From Verrucomicrobiales bacterium (GTDB lineage: Bacteria; Verrucomicrobiota; Verrucomicrobiia; Limisphaerales; J093), in the NCBI GenBank assembly GCA_024233215.1, contig JACKPW010000011.1:124001-188000 (forward strand): a DNA stretch of 64,000 nt. The letters are read 5' to 3'. Below are positions 26,950-36,010 of this stretch, piece by piece. The notes below the pieces were generated by a model. The model was given only the letters and a program-made list of their open reading frames with translations, made no database searches and was not told where the DNA came from. The translations under genes and the position numbers were made by a program. Position 1 is the first letter of the stretch; every line of letters begins with the position of its first letter.

Positions 26950-28695
26950 CTACGGCAGGTCGTTGGGCTCGATTTGGAACCCGTTCGTCGCCCAACGCCC
27001 AACCACCCACGGATTACCCGTCGCATCGTAGCCGAGCATCTCAAGTCCCCGTTCAGTTTCGCGCAGGGTGTAGTTGCCGGGCGAATCCTCCTCCCGGATT
27101 TCACCACCGAGGATGGCGTTGTGCCTTGCCCCTTTCCACAGGTCCGGAAGGTCTCCGGAAAGAAGCGTCCGTGCCTCTTCCAGAGAAGGTGGCGCGTTCC
27201 CGACGCGCTGTTTATCCACCGCCACCGCCAAGTCCCGAAGATTGAACATCACCATCCTGGCCCACCGCCTTTCCAAGCGCACGCTGATCCGGGGCAGGCT
27301 GAAAAACACCACCAAGACGACGACCAAGCCGAGGAGCGCGCCGATACCTGCGGGTCGGGTGATGGCCGAGAGCGGACGCTTCCCCCGGCGCATCCATGGC
27401 AGTAAGACGAGCATCCAGCACACCACGATCGGAACGCCGAGGTTCAGGCCTTTGGTCAGCGCGCCATGAGTAGAGTACAACCGCGTTTGGGTTGCCTGGT
27501 GCGGCTCCCATTCAAGGATCGCGTCCTGCTCCATGGCCGAAGCGTCGAGAACGCCGCCCAGCCGGGTCACCACGGACGCTCCGAGTTCCCGCTCCCGCAA
27601 CAAGGGATGGCTCGGCCGGAACCCGCGCCCGTTGCGCCAGAACAGGTAGCCTGGCGGAACGGGCCCGCCCACCGGTAGGCACTCTTTCGCCTCGAAGCCC
27701 CTGATGGCAGCGCGCTCCGGACCAAGGACGAAGAGGTCCACCTCGACCGATTCGTTCCCCACCGCCGTAAGCCGCAAGGGAAAAACCGCTTCCTTGGCGG
27801 GGAAGGTGAACGAAAGCGGATGCAGTGCGGAGACCCCGGCGGTGTCGGTGGTTCGCCCTGCCTTGGCCACAATAAACACCCAGCCGTCTCGGGCGTAGGC
27901 TTCGATGATCGGAGCACTCCCGGGGGTCAGTGCGAAGCCGTTCTCGTCGAGCCACCGCGGCAGGGCTTGGGGATCGCTGGCCTTGAGGGTTGCGGTGTCG
28001 TAAATCCCCACGTGCTGCTGAGCAAGCACCTCCACACCGTCGCTACCGCGGGGACCGGCGGCGGTGACTCCAATCGTCCCCAAGGCGGGCAGGAACATCC
28101 CAGCGAGGAAGAACATGACGATCGCAACCACCAGCGTCAGGTAGATCGGCCGCGATCGCCGGGCCTGGGAGGCTCCCACCCACAGCACAAGGAATGTGGC
28201 AACGCCCACGAACCCCATGCTGCTGGCTGCCGCCAGACCAACCCCGGCGAGCACAGCAGCCAGGGTGTCGATCGACAGGCCCGGTTCCCCCGCCTTGACC
28301 GTCAGCACCAGCCACAGCAGCGCTGCGCTGAAAAGGTAGAACCCCCACTTCGCGGGGACATTGTGGATGATCTCCGGCTGCAATTGATGCCGGAGGGTGA
28401 CGAACAGGCCGGTCGTGGCCCGCTCGATGAAGGGTACGGCCGGCAGCGGCACCACCCAGGCGAAGTTCGTGCCCTGCCCGGAAAACCGGGTTTCGATGAC
28501 GAGCCGCTCCACGCCATTCGACCAGCAGATCAGTGCCGTCTGATCCGGGATACGCACCTCCGCGGGAGACGCCTGTGGCGGGAAGACCTTCCCATCGGCG
28601 TGCAGGCCTGGGGCAGCCGCAAAGGTACAGCAGACCAGCGTCAGCACGACGGCCCGGACGGGGCTTGAGACCCGACGGCGTTTCTCGAGATGCAT
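26950..28695 (-). CDS. DUF2330-like membrane protein
   Basis: The 581-residue protein starts at MHLEKRRRVSSPVRAVVL, with a signal peptide ending near GLHADGKVFPP. The first 100 mature residues (DQTALICWSNGVERLVIETR, then NFAWVVPLPAVP) are the DUF2330 signature. About five membrane helices follow at roughly residues 130-230, a soluble domain to about 420, then two more helices (IVVCWMLVLLPWM and IGALLGLVVVLVVFF). The last 120 residues (ERRWARMVMFNLRDLAVAVDK onwards) resemble a soluble tail with a GYDATGNPW motif seen in pseudopilin-like proteins. Function is unknown. The open frame upstream to 28914 overlaps the divergent ATPase gene and lacks a signal. Confidence 0.72.
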   Translation of the reverse strand: MHLEKRRRVSSPVRAVVLTLVCCTFAAAPGLHADGKVFPPQASPAEVRIPDQTALICWSNGVERLVIETRFSGQGTNFAWVVPLPAVPFIERATTGLFVTLRHQLQPEIIHNVPAKWGFYLFSAALLWLVLTVKAGEPGLSIDTLAAVLAGVGLAAASSMGFVGVATFLVLWVGASQARRSRPIYLTLVVAIVMFFLAGMFLPALGTIGVTAAGPRGSDGVEVLAQQHVGIYDTATLKASDPQALPRWLDENGFALTPGSAPIIEAYARDGWVFIVAKAGRTTDTAGVSALHPLSFTFPAKEAVFPLRLTAVGNESVEVDLFVLGPERAAIRGFEAKECLPVGGPVPPGYLFWRNGRGFRPSHPLLRERELGASVVTRLGGVLDASAMEQDAILEWEPHQATQTRLYSTHGALTKGLNLGVPIVVCWMLVLLPWMRRGKRPLSAITRPAGIGALLGLVVVLVVFFSLPRISVRLERRWARMVMFNLRDLAVAVDKQRVGNAPPSLEEARTLLSGDLPDLWKGARHNAILGGEIREEDSPGNYTLRETERGLEMLGYDATGNPWVVGRWATNGFQIEPNDLP

Positions 28696-28840
28696 GGTGC
28701 CCGTCTGATTACGCTCCCACCCGCGGGACGGGAAGCCCAAAGCCTGAAATCGGAAATCCGAAGCGTGGGTGACTCGGCGAACTTCACGAAGTCCACCCCC
28801 TGGACGGGATAGCGCCCCGTTCCAAGCGCGCAGCACTATT

Positions 28841-28877
28841 CCTTGAAAATAGATACTTGCACTCAGGATTTTCAAGG
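28841..28877. promoter_or_regulatory. palindromic site before the AAA_14/DUF4143 ATPase
   Basis: Two perfect 10-bp arms, CCTTGAAAAT (28841-28850) and ATTTTCAAGG (28868-28877), are separated by 17 bp and end 14 bp before the GTG start at 28892. The stretch is AT-richer than its surroundings. Size and position fit an operator bound by a dimeric repressor, or a hairpin over the translation start region. No regulator gene is adjacent. Confidence 0.55.
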
Positions 28878-28891
28878 ATAATTCTATTGCC

Positions 28892-30058
28892 GTGATTGAC
28901 CGTCCACAGGTCATCCAACGCGTTTTGGATGAACTCGCGGTTCACCCGTCGGTGGCCCTCCTCGGACCGCGCCAATGTGGCAAGACCACTTTGGCGCACG
29001 TCATCGCGGCCCGTCACGAAACCGGCGCGTTCCTTGATCTTGAGCGGACCGTGGACCGCCGGAAACTCGAAAGCCCCGAGCAGGCTTTGGGCGGTCTGAC
29101 AGGGCTGGTTGTGATCGACGAGATTCAGCGCCAGCCGGGCCTGTTTGAGACCCTGCGCGTCCTGTTGGATCGTCCCGGGGCCGACGCGCGGTTCCTGCTG
29201 CTGGGGAGCGCTTCGCCCATCCTGGTGAAGGGCATTTCGGAATCCCTGGCGGGCCGGGCGGGGATGGTCGATCTGGGCGGATTCGACTTGTCGGAAACGG
29301 GCCCCGGCAACTGGCGCACGCTCTGGCAGCGGGGGGGATTCCCCCGCTCATTCCTGGCGGCGGAAGATGCGGCATCGCTCGCCTGGCGCGAGAGTTTCGT
29401 GCGCACGTTTTTGGAGCGGGACATTCCCCAATTGGGAATCCGCATTCCGGCGGAGACCTTGCGACGCTTCTGGACCATGATCGCCCATTGGCATGGCCAG
29501 GTGTGGAACGCCGCCGAGTTTGCGCGGGCGTTGGGGGCGAATGAGGTCACCGCGCGCCGGTACCTCGACATCCTGGCCGGCGCCTACATGGTGCGGGTGC
29601 TGCCGCCCTGGTTCGAGAACCTGAAGAAACGGCAGGTCAAGGCTCCGAAGATCTACATTCGCGATTCCGGCCTCCTGCACGCATTGCTCGAACTTCGGTC
29701 CATGGACGATCTGGCCGGTCATCCGAAGCGTGGCGCCTCCTGGGAAGGCTTCGCCATCGAGCAGGTCCTGGCCGCCATCCCCACTCGATCGGCCTACTTT
29801 TGGGGCACCCATGCCGGAGCCGAACTCGACCTGATGATCACCGTTGGCGGACGACGATACGGCTTCGAATGCAAGCATACCGACGCCCCAGGAACCACGC
29901 GTGCCATGCGCGTTGCCCTGGCCGACTTGGGGCTCGAACACCTGTGGGTGGTCTACCCTGGAAGCGAGTCCTACGAATTGGCCCCCCAGATCAGCGTCCT
30001 GCCGGCCAGGGAGATTCCCGCCCTTGGAAGCCGGTTGGCGGGCAGTCTGGCGAATTGA
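28892..30058 (+). CDS. AAA_14/DUF4143 ATPase
   Basis: The 388-residue protein starts at a GTG (MIDRPQVIQRVLDELAV). It has Walker A ALLGPRQCGKTTLA (about residues 22-35), a Walker B-like GLVVIDEIQRQ (70-80) and sensor LLLGSASPILV. A C-terminal DUF4143 half begins around 190 with EFARALGANEVTARRYLDIL (winged-helix-like) and ends in a nuclease-like fold region, TRSAYFWGTHAGAELDLMI with GFECKHTD (D-x-(10-20)-ExK pattern). These orphan ATPases are common and poorly understood. The neighbour DUF2330 gene diverges from it. Confidence 0.85.
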   Translation: MIDRPQVIQRVLDELAVHPSVALLGPRQCGKTTLAHVIAARHETGAFLDLERTVDRRKLESPEQALGGLTGLVVIDEIQRQPGLFETLRVLLDRPGADARFLLLGSASPILVKGISESLAGRAGMVDLGGFDLSETGPGNWRTLWQRGGFPRSFLAAEDAASLAWRESFVRTFLERDIPQLGIRIPAETLRRFWTMIAHWHGQVWNAAEFARALGANEVTARRYLDILAGAYMVRVLPPWFENLKKRQVKAPKIYIRDSGLLHALLELRSMDDLAGHPKRGASWEGFAIEQVLAAIPTRSAYFWGTHAGAELDLMITVGGRRYGFECKHTDAPGTTRAMRVALADLGLEHLWVVYPGSESYELAPQISVLPAREIPALGSRLAGSLAN

Positions 30059-30125
30059 CCAGCAAGGGGCACTTGCCCACACGGCGAATTGGGCTGTGGT
30101 TACCTGGTCTTCTTGAGCGGCCGCT

Positions 30126-30701
30126 TCATGGCGCGCCGGTGTCAGGGTAAGAGACCTTCCATCCGTTCGTATCATCCATGCTGAAACGGGACGGGCGCAG
30201 CAGCGCATCGTTGGCTCCTCCCGGATACTGGCCCGGCCCTTGCAGCGGCGTGTCTGCCACCGTGGGATCCTGCTCCAGCGCATCGAAGATCGACTGGATG
30301 ATCTCCTTGCGCTCAACCGGCACCGGGACTGGCTTGACGTCCTGGATCAGTCGCTGCAGGAAGGGTCCGTACCAGAGCCGCTCGTCTCGGCCTTTCCCGC
30401 GAATCACCGCGTTTCCGTGCCAGAGATACTCTGCCTCCCCGACAGTGAACCGGCCATACGGGAGCGCCGGCATCCGGCTGACCTCGCTATGCACCGGTGG
30501 CCGGGCCAGCATGTCGAGGAACAGTTGTGACGATCGTGGCCCGAGTTGAATCCGAATCGGCTCGTCTGCCATCACGCGGGTCATCTCGAAAGTGACTCGC
30601 GTGCCTGGAGGATAGTGGTCGGGACGCGGGGTGGGAGAACACACCGCCAACACCACTGCGAGTCCGAGGGCGGAGGAAAGCACGGCACAGCGACGTTTCA
30701 T
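30126..30701 (-). CDS. small exported protein of unknown function
   Basis: The 191-residue protein starts MKRRCAVLSSALGLAVVL with a signal peptide whose last part, LAVVLAVCSPTP, is close to a lipobox, so it is probably a lipoprotein. No family is recognised. The mature part has VTFEMTRVMADEPIRIQLG and later VPVERKEIIQSIFDAL. The final residues (NDALLRPSRFSMDDTNGWKV) resemble the C-terminal tails of secreted proteins in this phylum. The frame is open far upstream, but over the PIN remnant, so ATG 30701 is the sensible start. Confidence 0.65.
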   Translation of the reverse strand: MKRRCAVLSSALGLAVVLAVCSPTPRPDHYPPGTRVTFEMTRVMADEPIRIQLGPRSSQLFLDMLARPPVHSEVSRMPALPYGRFTVGEAEYLWHGNAVIRGKGRDERLWYGPFLQRLIQDVKPVPVPVERKEIIQSIFDALEQDPTVADTPLQGPGQYPGGANDALLRPSRFSMDDTNGWKVSYPDTGAP

Positions 30702-30736
30702 GGCACGTTCCTGACCCTTTCCGGTCGCCGGCGCCT

Positions 30737-31141
30737 TCAAAGTGGATTCCATACCCTGCGGAAGCCCAGGCCTTCGTAGTCCTGGACGTTGGCCGTGGCG
30801 AACTCGGTCACGCCTTGGGCGATCCTCGTGAGGGCGGATCGGGCGTCGTACAGCCGGCGAAAGGCGAAGTCCCTCGTTCGCGCCCGGTCCCAAACGGCGC
30901 CGTGCAGGGGACGGCTTTCCACCGTGAAGCCAATGAGCCGCCAGCGAGGGTGACGACGATAGACCTGGATGGTGTCCACCGCCCCGGCCGCCGTGAGCGG
31001 ATGCCGAAGCCCGGCGGGGTTTCGCAGCAGACCATGGAACTCGGTCAGGATGAACTCCGAGATGGCCACGTCCTCCTGATGCTGAATGGAGGTCAACCAG
31101 GCCCGCTTCCACCGTTGCGCACCGCGAAGGTGAACGGCCGT
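30737..31141 (-). pseudogene. 5'-truncated PIN-domain toxin gene
   Basis: The frame reads VHLRGAQRWKRAWLTSIQHQ, then VAISEFILTEFHGLLRNP, RRLYDARSALT, and ends TANVQDYEGLGFRRVWNPL. That is the pattern of a VapC-like PIN protein from about residue 15 on: second acidic residue in SEFILTEF, later D in RRLYDARSAL and D in NVQDYEGLGF. The first strand with its essential Asp is missing; the frame is entered only from the stop codon of the GH32-like gene. No ATG or GTG is available (only a TTG at 31096) and no antitoxin gene is present. It is most likely inactive. Confidence 0.65.
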
Positions 31142-33361
31142 TCATGGCTGTTCCGCCACCACCAGCGGACGCACCTCCAAAGCCTCCACGCGGGTCTCGC
31201 CACCCTCGCTGAAGAACGCCAGGCGGTCGCCGGCTCCGGGAGGCACGCGGCTGCTGAGGGTGCGCCGGCCGTTCAGACAAACATCCAGCATGTCGTCCTT
31301 GAGGTACAGCTCCAGAGCCACCTCCGCCCCCAATCCCTCCACGTCGGTCAACGTCGCCTCGCCGGTCACTTCGATGCGCCGCTGAACAGGCAGCAGTCGC
31401 AGAATGGGAACGAGCTTGTCGTCGTCCGCGCCCCGGAACGCAATGCCAAGCGCCGTCACACCTGCCGCGGGTCGAAGGCGGACAGTGAGGTGCAGGTCGT
31501 GCGGAAGGCCGTTGAAGGCCATGGCGCTTTGCGCCGTGTCGCTGCGCACGACGAAGCCGCCCGCGGGCGTGGTGGGACCGGCCTCAGGCAAGACGGGTTG
31601 GAGTCGCAGCGGCTCACCGGTCTTCGGCATCAGTTCCGGAACGAAGCGCGTGGTCAGCGTCCCGTCCGCCTGTTGAACGAGTTCGCGGAACACGACGTTC
31701 CCCGCATAGCCGCCGCCGGCCCGGGGCAGGAACGCCGCACCGATGCGCCGGTGGTCGTGCCAGGGCGCGGATTTCATGACGTTGCAGCGGTTGCCATCGA
31801 ACGCGGAAACCGCGGGGGCGATCCACGGACCCAGCGGGTGGCGCGACATCCGGTAGCGCGCGATGCCACCGTTGCTGAACACGAGATAATGCCAGCCGTT
31901 CCATTCGAACCACTCGCAGCACTCGGGTTCTCCCGGCAGCCCCGGTACGATGAAGGGCGGTTGCTGCTTCCAGGTTTGCAGATCGCGCGAGATGAGGTGT
32001 GCCAGGCAACCGCGGTCGTTCCCGGCCACATCCGCCTGGGAGGTCGTCACGAGCATGTGGAACAGGCCGTCCCGGGGATCCTGAAAGATGTGCGGATCGC
32101 GCGCAGACGCTCCGGTGTATGGCGCCGTGAGGGTCTGCGACCACGCGGACTTTGTGAAGTGGACACCATCGCGGCTCGAGGCGTAGCCAAGCGGCGCCGG
32201 GGAACCATCGATGGATCGCACGGCATACCAGGCCCGATATTCGCCGGCGTCCAGGAACACGGAGCCGGTGCAGATCGAGCCTTCCTTTTCATCGGTGATC
32301 GGGACGGCCATCGGATGATGCTCCCAGTGAACAAGGTCAGTCGTGGAGGCATGGGCCCATTGATGAGCGCCCAAACCCCATTTGCTGCGGTGCGCGTGTC
32401 GATCGACCAGGTAGTAGAGATGCCAGCGTTCGCCATCGAAGAACGGCATGCAATCGCCGACGGCCGCGTTGCCGCGCGGTTTCCAGAACTCCCGCACTGC
32501 CCGATCATCCGGGCCGAGCAGGGCAGGCTCGCTGCGCGCGACCGCTTCGTGGCCGCCGCTCAGGAAGGCAATCTCCTCGTCGCTCAAGGCCCGGTTCCAC
32601 AACGCCGCGTGGTCCAGCAGCAGACGTCGCCGGGCCTGCAATGCGCCGTCCGCCCCGACCTCCGCGCCCAGCAGGCAGGGGATCGACGGGTTCTGTCGCA
32701 GTGGCCCGACCGGCCATTCCTCATCCACCAGCACGCCGTCGATGAACATCTCGAGTCGGGGACCCGAGTAGCGCACGATCACGTCATGCCAGGCGGCGGC
32801 GTCCATTCGTGCGACCGGGAAGCTGACCTGCAGCGGCTGCGGTTTGAAATCGGTGCCGAGCTCGAAGCCGATCGCCATTTCGCCGTGCAGGGTGGTGGCG
32901 AACAGGTTGTAGCTCAGTCGCGCATGTCCGCCGTGCCGGGAGAACAAGGGACCGTTCCATTCGCCGGTCGGATCGCGCAACCGTGCGCACAGCGTCAGTG
33001 CCCGTCCGGTAAGGTCGAGTTCGTCATTTGCTCCGCGGCCGGCGGAAACCCAGCCACCCCGGAAGTCCGCCACGCGTCCATCTCCACCGCGCCGCAACGA
33101 TTCCTCCCGTTCGGAGCCGGCGAGTTCCACCCCAACCGTCACACGGCCATCGCTCGTAAGCCCACTGTCCGCACCGGCGCTGTCGTGGAGATTCGCCAAA
33201 TGCCAGACCGCCACGGCGTCGGCAAACGGCTCTACGGCGACAGCCGACAGAATGGTCCACGGAACAAGCGCAAGACCCAGGGCCAAGGCACGAAGGCGAA
33301 CCGCCGGCCGCGAAGCCGGCACCATTCTGAATCGCATGTGAACCGTGACCATCTTTCTCAT
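31142..33361 (-). CDS. secreted GH32-like enzyme with N-terminal LamG domain
   Basis: The 739-residue protein starts near MRKMVTVHMRFRMVP; one of the first Mets (33361, 33337) begins the signal peptide ending at SAVAVEPFAD. Residues about 45-270 form a LamG-type β-sandwich (FIDGVLVDEEWPVG, HAALWNRALSDEEIAFL). The catalytic propeller follows: VGDCMPFFDGERWHLYYL supplies the first Asp, ASARDPHIFQDP the RDP motif, and PECCEWFEW the acid/base Glu. A C-terminal β-sandwich (about 590-739) is typical of GH32. Substrates would be fructans or similar β-linked sugars. The classical WMNDPNG motif is absent, so activity may differ. Confidence 0.78.
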   Translation of the reverse strand: MRKMVTVHMRFRMVPASRPAVRLRALALGLALVPWTILSAVAVEPFADAVAVWHLANLHDSAGADSGLTSDGRVTVGVELAGSEREESLRRGGDGRVADFRGGWVSAGRGANDELDLTGRALTLCARLRDPTGEWNGPLFSRHGGHARLSYNLFATTLHGEMAIGFELGTDFKPQPLQVSFPVARMDAAAWHDVIVRYSGPRLEMFIDGVLVDEEWPVGPLRQNPSIPCLLGAEVGADGALQARRRLLLDHAALWNRALSDEEIAFLSGGHEAVARSEPALLGPDDRAVREFWKPRGNAAVGDCMPFFDGERWHLYYLVDRHAHRSKWGLGAHQWAHASTTDLVHWEHHPMAVPITDEKEGSICTGSVFLDAGEYRAWYAVRSIDGSPAPLGYASSRDGVHFTKSAWSQTLTAPYTGASARDPHIFQDPRDGLFHMLVTTSQADVAGNDRGCLAHLISRDLQTWKQQPPFIVPGLPGEPECCEWFEWNGWHYLVFSNGGIARYRMSRHPLGPWIAPAVSAFDGNRCNVMKSAPWHDHRRIGAAFLPRAGGGYAGNVVFRELVQQADGTLTTRFVPELMPKTGEPLRLQPVLPEAGPTTPAGGFVVRSDTAQSAMAFNGLPHDLHLTVRLRPAAGVTALGIAFRGADDDKLVPILRLLPVQRRIEVTGEATLTDVEGLGAEVALELYLKDDMLDVCLNGRRTLSSRVPPGAGDRLAFFSEGGETRVEALEVRPLVVAEQP

Positions 33362-33467
33362 TCGTCTTTCAAAGGTGGCGGAACTGTCAGCCAGGAGACC
33401 GATGGGCCGAAGCCGCCGGCGGGGGGCGCCTTATGTTCCAAGGGCGGGCACCCCGGCAACCGCCGCT

Positions 33468-35207
33468 TCAGCCCATGCTGAGGAGTTCACCCATCCGATC
33501 GAGTTTCTCGCGCACTTCCGCGGGGATTTCCTCGGGGTGCATTTGCTCGGCGACGAGGTAGTAATCCCTTTTGGGAACAAAGCAATCGGCCGCCTCGAAG
33601 AACCTCGGAAGCAGGGTCTTGCTGGCGCGAAGCGCCTCGAGGAGATCGTGTTCGCCCAATGGATCGTGCAGCACCGCCGGCGGCAACTGGTCCTCCAGAA
33701 CCCTTCGCGCAGCCTCTTGAAACAAAGGCTCCACCCGGCCCGCCACGAATCTCCGCAGGCATTCGGGATGCAGCAGGTAGCTTTCCGATTCGTAGCGTCG
33801 CCAACGACCAATCTCCAGACCCTCGGCCGTGATCTCGCGATCCGGGAGCCCCCGATGGTCGCCGTCCAGGAGCAGGTAGCCGGGGAGTTGGGAGCGGATG
33901 GCACGCAGGGCAAAAAAGTGTCCGCGCGCCTCGCGTGCGTCGCGGCCCTGAATCGCGTGGTAGAAGGGGCGTCGCTCGAACCAACTCCTGGCGGGGTGAT
34001 CCAGCACTCTCGCCCAGGCTCGGAGCAAGTTGAAATCCGTCTCGTCCTCCAAATAAAGCACGCCATTCGACTCCTCTGCCAGCAACAGGTCCATCGCCGT
34101 GATCCGGCGAAGCGCTTCACGGACCTGATCCCGCTCGACGTCGTCGAGCAGAACGTGCGGGCGGCGGCCGTAGAAGGAAACGATCTTGCCCGGACTGGTG
34201 GCATCAAGGATGACCTCCGAATGCGTGGCCACGATGAGCTGGCATCGGCGCTCCGCCGCGGCCCGGCGCAGGTGATCGTACACCTGTTTCTGAAGAACGA
34301 CATGCAGGTGGGCATCCGGTTCGTCCAGCAACAGGAGCGTGGAGGGTCGTGCCAGAAAGAAGCTCAACAGCAGGAGAACTTGCTGAAAACCGCTTCCGGC
34401 ACTTGCGACATCCAGCCGTGGCAGCCCTCCAAATCCTCGCTTGGGCGGAATCCCCGGCAGGTACTCGCAGAGGATGTAGGGTCGCCCCTCGTATTCCGGC
34501 GGTAGCAACCGGTAGCCGAAGATCGCGGTAATCGATTCGACCAGTTCGTCCCACAGGGACTTGTCGGGATGCTGACTCAGTTCCCAGAGCAGGTTGCGGA
34601 GAACCTCCCCCGCCTTGCCCTGACCGATCAGGAGTTCCTGATAGGGCTGGTCCAGGCGGGTTTCTTCGGGACCGATCCCCGAAAACGGAGGTACGTAAAC
34701 CACGTTCAGTTCCCTGGCGGCCTTGGGAACGGCTTCCATCTGGTCGGCCGCCGGTTTCACGTACAGCATCTCGCTGTTGGCATGGACGAACTCCATCGGC
34801 AGTTCCCAGGCGTTCGTCCCGGCTCCAGCTGACAACGTGATCGTGAGAACTTTCTTCTGGCCCGTTTTTTGGTCCCCCTCCAGGTCCCGCGATCTGAGCG
34901 CCGTGGAAGTCCCGGTCCAGAGCAGTTCAAGGGCCCGCAGCGGCACCGCCGTCAATTCCTTGCGGGTGATGGGCAGTCCGGACCGGCTGCGCACCGTGTC
35001 CTCCCTGCCGTTACCGGTCGCTCCCTCCGAGCCCGCGCGGTACTTTTCCTTGATCCAGCGCTTGAAGGCGAAGTGCCAGGTGTTGATCGCCTGAATCAGC
35101 GTTGTCTTGCCGGCGTTGTTGGGTCCAGCCAGGACGATATGATCACGAAGTTCGAACCTCTCGTCCTCGAACCTCTTGAAGTACTTTACACGGACCTCGT
35201 TGATCAT
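33468..35207 (-). CDS. OLD-like AAA ATPase with C-terminal TOPRIM-like part
   Basis: This 579-residue protein opens MINEVRVKYFKRFEDERFEL with Walker A VLAGPNNAGKTTLIQA. An ABC-type signature region (VASAGSGFQQVLLLLSF), Walker B STLLLLDEPDAHLH and the switch His in LIVATHSEVIL follow. The C-terminal half has VLYLEDETDFNLLRAW and GYLLLDGDHRGLPDRE, placed like the E and DxD motifs of a TOPRIM nuclease. This makes it a member of the broad OLD/RecF-like group used in several phage-defence systems. No UvrD-type GajB partner is next to it. The start is firm: the first residues are the β-strand that precedes Walker A. Confidence 0.8.
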   Translation of the reverse strand: MINEVRVKYFKRFEDERFELRDHIVLAGPNNAGKTTLIQAINTWHFAFKRWIKEKYRAGSEGATGNGREDTVRSRSGLPITRKELTAVPLRALELLWTGTSTALRSRDLEGDQKTGQKKVLTITLSAGAGTNAWELPMEFVHANSEMLYVKPAADQMEAVPKAARELNVVYVPPFSGIGPEETRLDQPYQELLIGQGKAGEVLRNLLWELSQHPDKSLWDELVESITAIFGYRLLPPEYEGRPYILCEYLPGIPPKRGFGGLPRLDVASAGSGFQQVLLLLSFFLARPSTLLLLDEPDAHLHVVLQKQVYDHLRRAAAERRCQLIVATHSEVILDATSPGKIVSFYGRRPHVLLDDVERDQVREALRRITAMDLLLAEESNGVLYLEDETDFNLLRAWARVLDHPARSWFERRPFYHAIQGRDAREARGHFFALRAIRSQLPGYLLLDGDHRGLPDREITAEGLEIGRWRRYESESYLLHPECLRRFVAGRVEPLFQEAARRVLEDQLPPAVLHDPLGEHDLLEALRASKTLLPRFFEAADCFVPKRDYYLVAEQMHPEEIPAEVREKLDRMGELLSMG

Positions 35208-35408
35208 TGCGCCGATGCAGATGCTGTCGTGCCGGTGACCGTTGAGGAAAGGGTAGCTTCCGCGCTCGCCCGCAGCAATCGTGTTCCGCCGGCCTCACTC
35301 CGCGCGCGGGCATGCAGCAAGGCGCAACTCGGTCCGCAGGATGGCTCGCAATCGGACCTCCTGTCGGGACACCCTGAGATGAACCGCCTGATGGAATCCT
35401 GACCTGTC

Positions 35409-35765
35409 ATGCTGATGCTTGCGGAGATTGCGGACAAGATGCCAGCCCTCCCGGAAATGTGGCTGAAAATGGCTCTCCTGGGTGGGTGGCTCGCCCTGCT
35501 CACCCTCGCAGTATCCCTGTTCCGGGTCTGGCTGGGCGGCTGCCTGCTGGTGGCGATTGGGTGCTTCAGCGTGATCGCCGCGTTGCCGGACCACACCCTC
35601 GATCCGATGATCCGGGCCGAACTCGGAGGAGTCTACCTGTTCCACTACCACGCCAGCTCTCTCCTGCCGTTTGTGGGCTCGTTGGCTGCCTGGCTTGCGG
35701 CCATTCGGATCAAACGCCGCCGCACGCCGGGCGCAACTCCCACAGGCAGCTGTCGGGCACCCTGA
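35409..35765 (+). CDS. small membrane protein, unknown function
   Basis: The 118-residue protein has about three membrane helices: residues 19-38 (WLKMALLGGWLALLTLAV), 41-58 (WLGGCLLVAIGCFSVIA) and 82-100 (SSLLPFVGSLAAWLAAI). A basic tail follows. No family is recognised. It is divergent from the OLD-like ATPase with 200 bp between starts. A short open frame precedes it and stops 6 bp before its ATG, but that frame has no convincing start. Confidence 0.55.
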   Translation: MLMLAEIADKMPALPEMWLKMALLGGWLALLTLAVSLFRVWLGGCLLVAIGCFSVIAALPDHTLDPMIRAELGGVYLFHYHASSLLPFVGSLAAWLAAIRIKRRRTPGATPTGSCRAP

Positions 35766-35884
35766 CGCCCCTGCTTGGATCCTGGCGCCAGACCTCCCCA
35801 GATCACGGGACAGAGCCGTTGCCCGCCCGGGAGGTTCTCACTTGCAGAAAGAGACACAGTGACACGTTCTTGTCTCAGCAAGAA

Positions 35885-36010
35885 CCAGTGTATTGAGCAT
35901 TATTGACACAGTCTGCCGTCCTGAACCAAGCCTTCTCTATATCTGTATTATATTTCTAATAAAGGTTTTACAAAGTCATTCACGCAAGCTCTTCCGGTTG
36001 GCATGCGGCA
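35885..36010 (+). promoter_or_regulatory. AT-rich upstream region of the Hsp20 genes
   Basis: In a GC-rich neighbourhood this stretch contains TCTATATCTGTATTATATTTC and AATAAAGG and is clearly AT-rich. It lies 36-160 bp before the first Hsp20 start and, by position, should hold the promoter; TTGACA is present near 35904. I cannot assign -35 and -10 boxes with correct spacing, and neither a CIRCE element nor a canonical heat-shock sigma factor site is visible. Confidence 0.4.

Noticed and set aside
28696..28914. N-terminal extension of the DUF2330 protein to 28914
   Set aside because: It would overlap the palindrome and the start of the divergent ATPase gene, and it lacks a signal; the ATG at 28695 starts a good signal peptide.
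30815..33481. 888-codon plus-strand frame opposite the GH32-like gene
   Set aside because: No domain is readable and composition is R/Q/H-rich; the minus strand has intact GH32 motifs.
35204..35596. Minus-strand frame between the OLD-like gene and the small membrane protein
   Set aside because: Ser/Arg/Thr-rich and antisense to a hydrophobic plus-strand protein; no motif.
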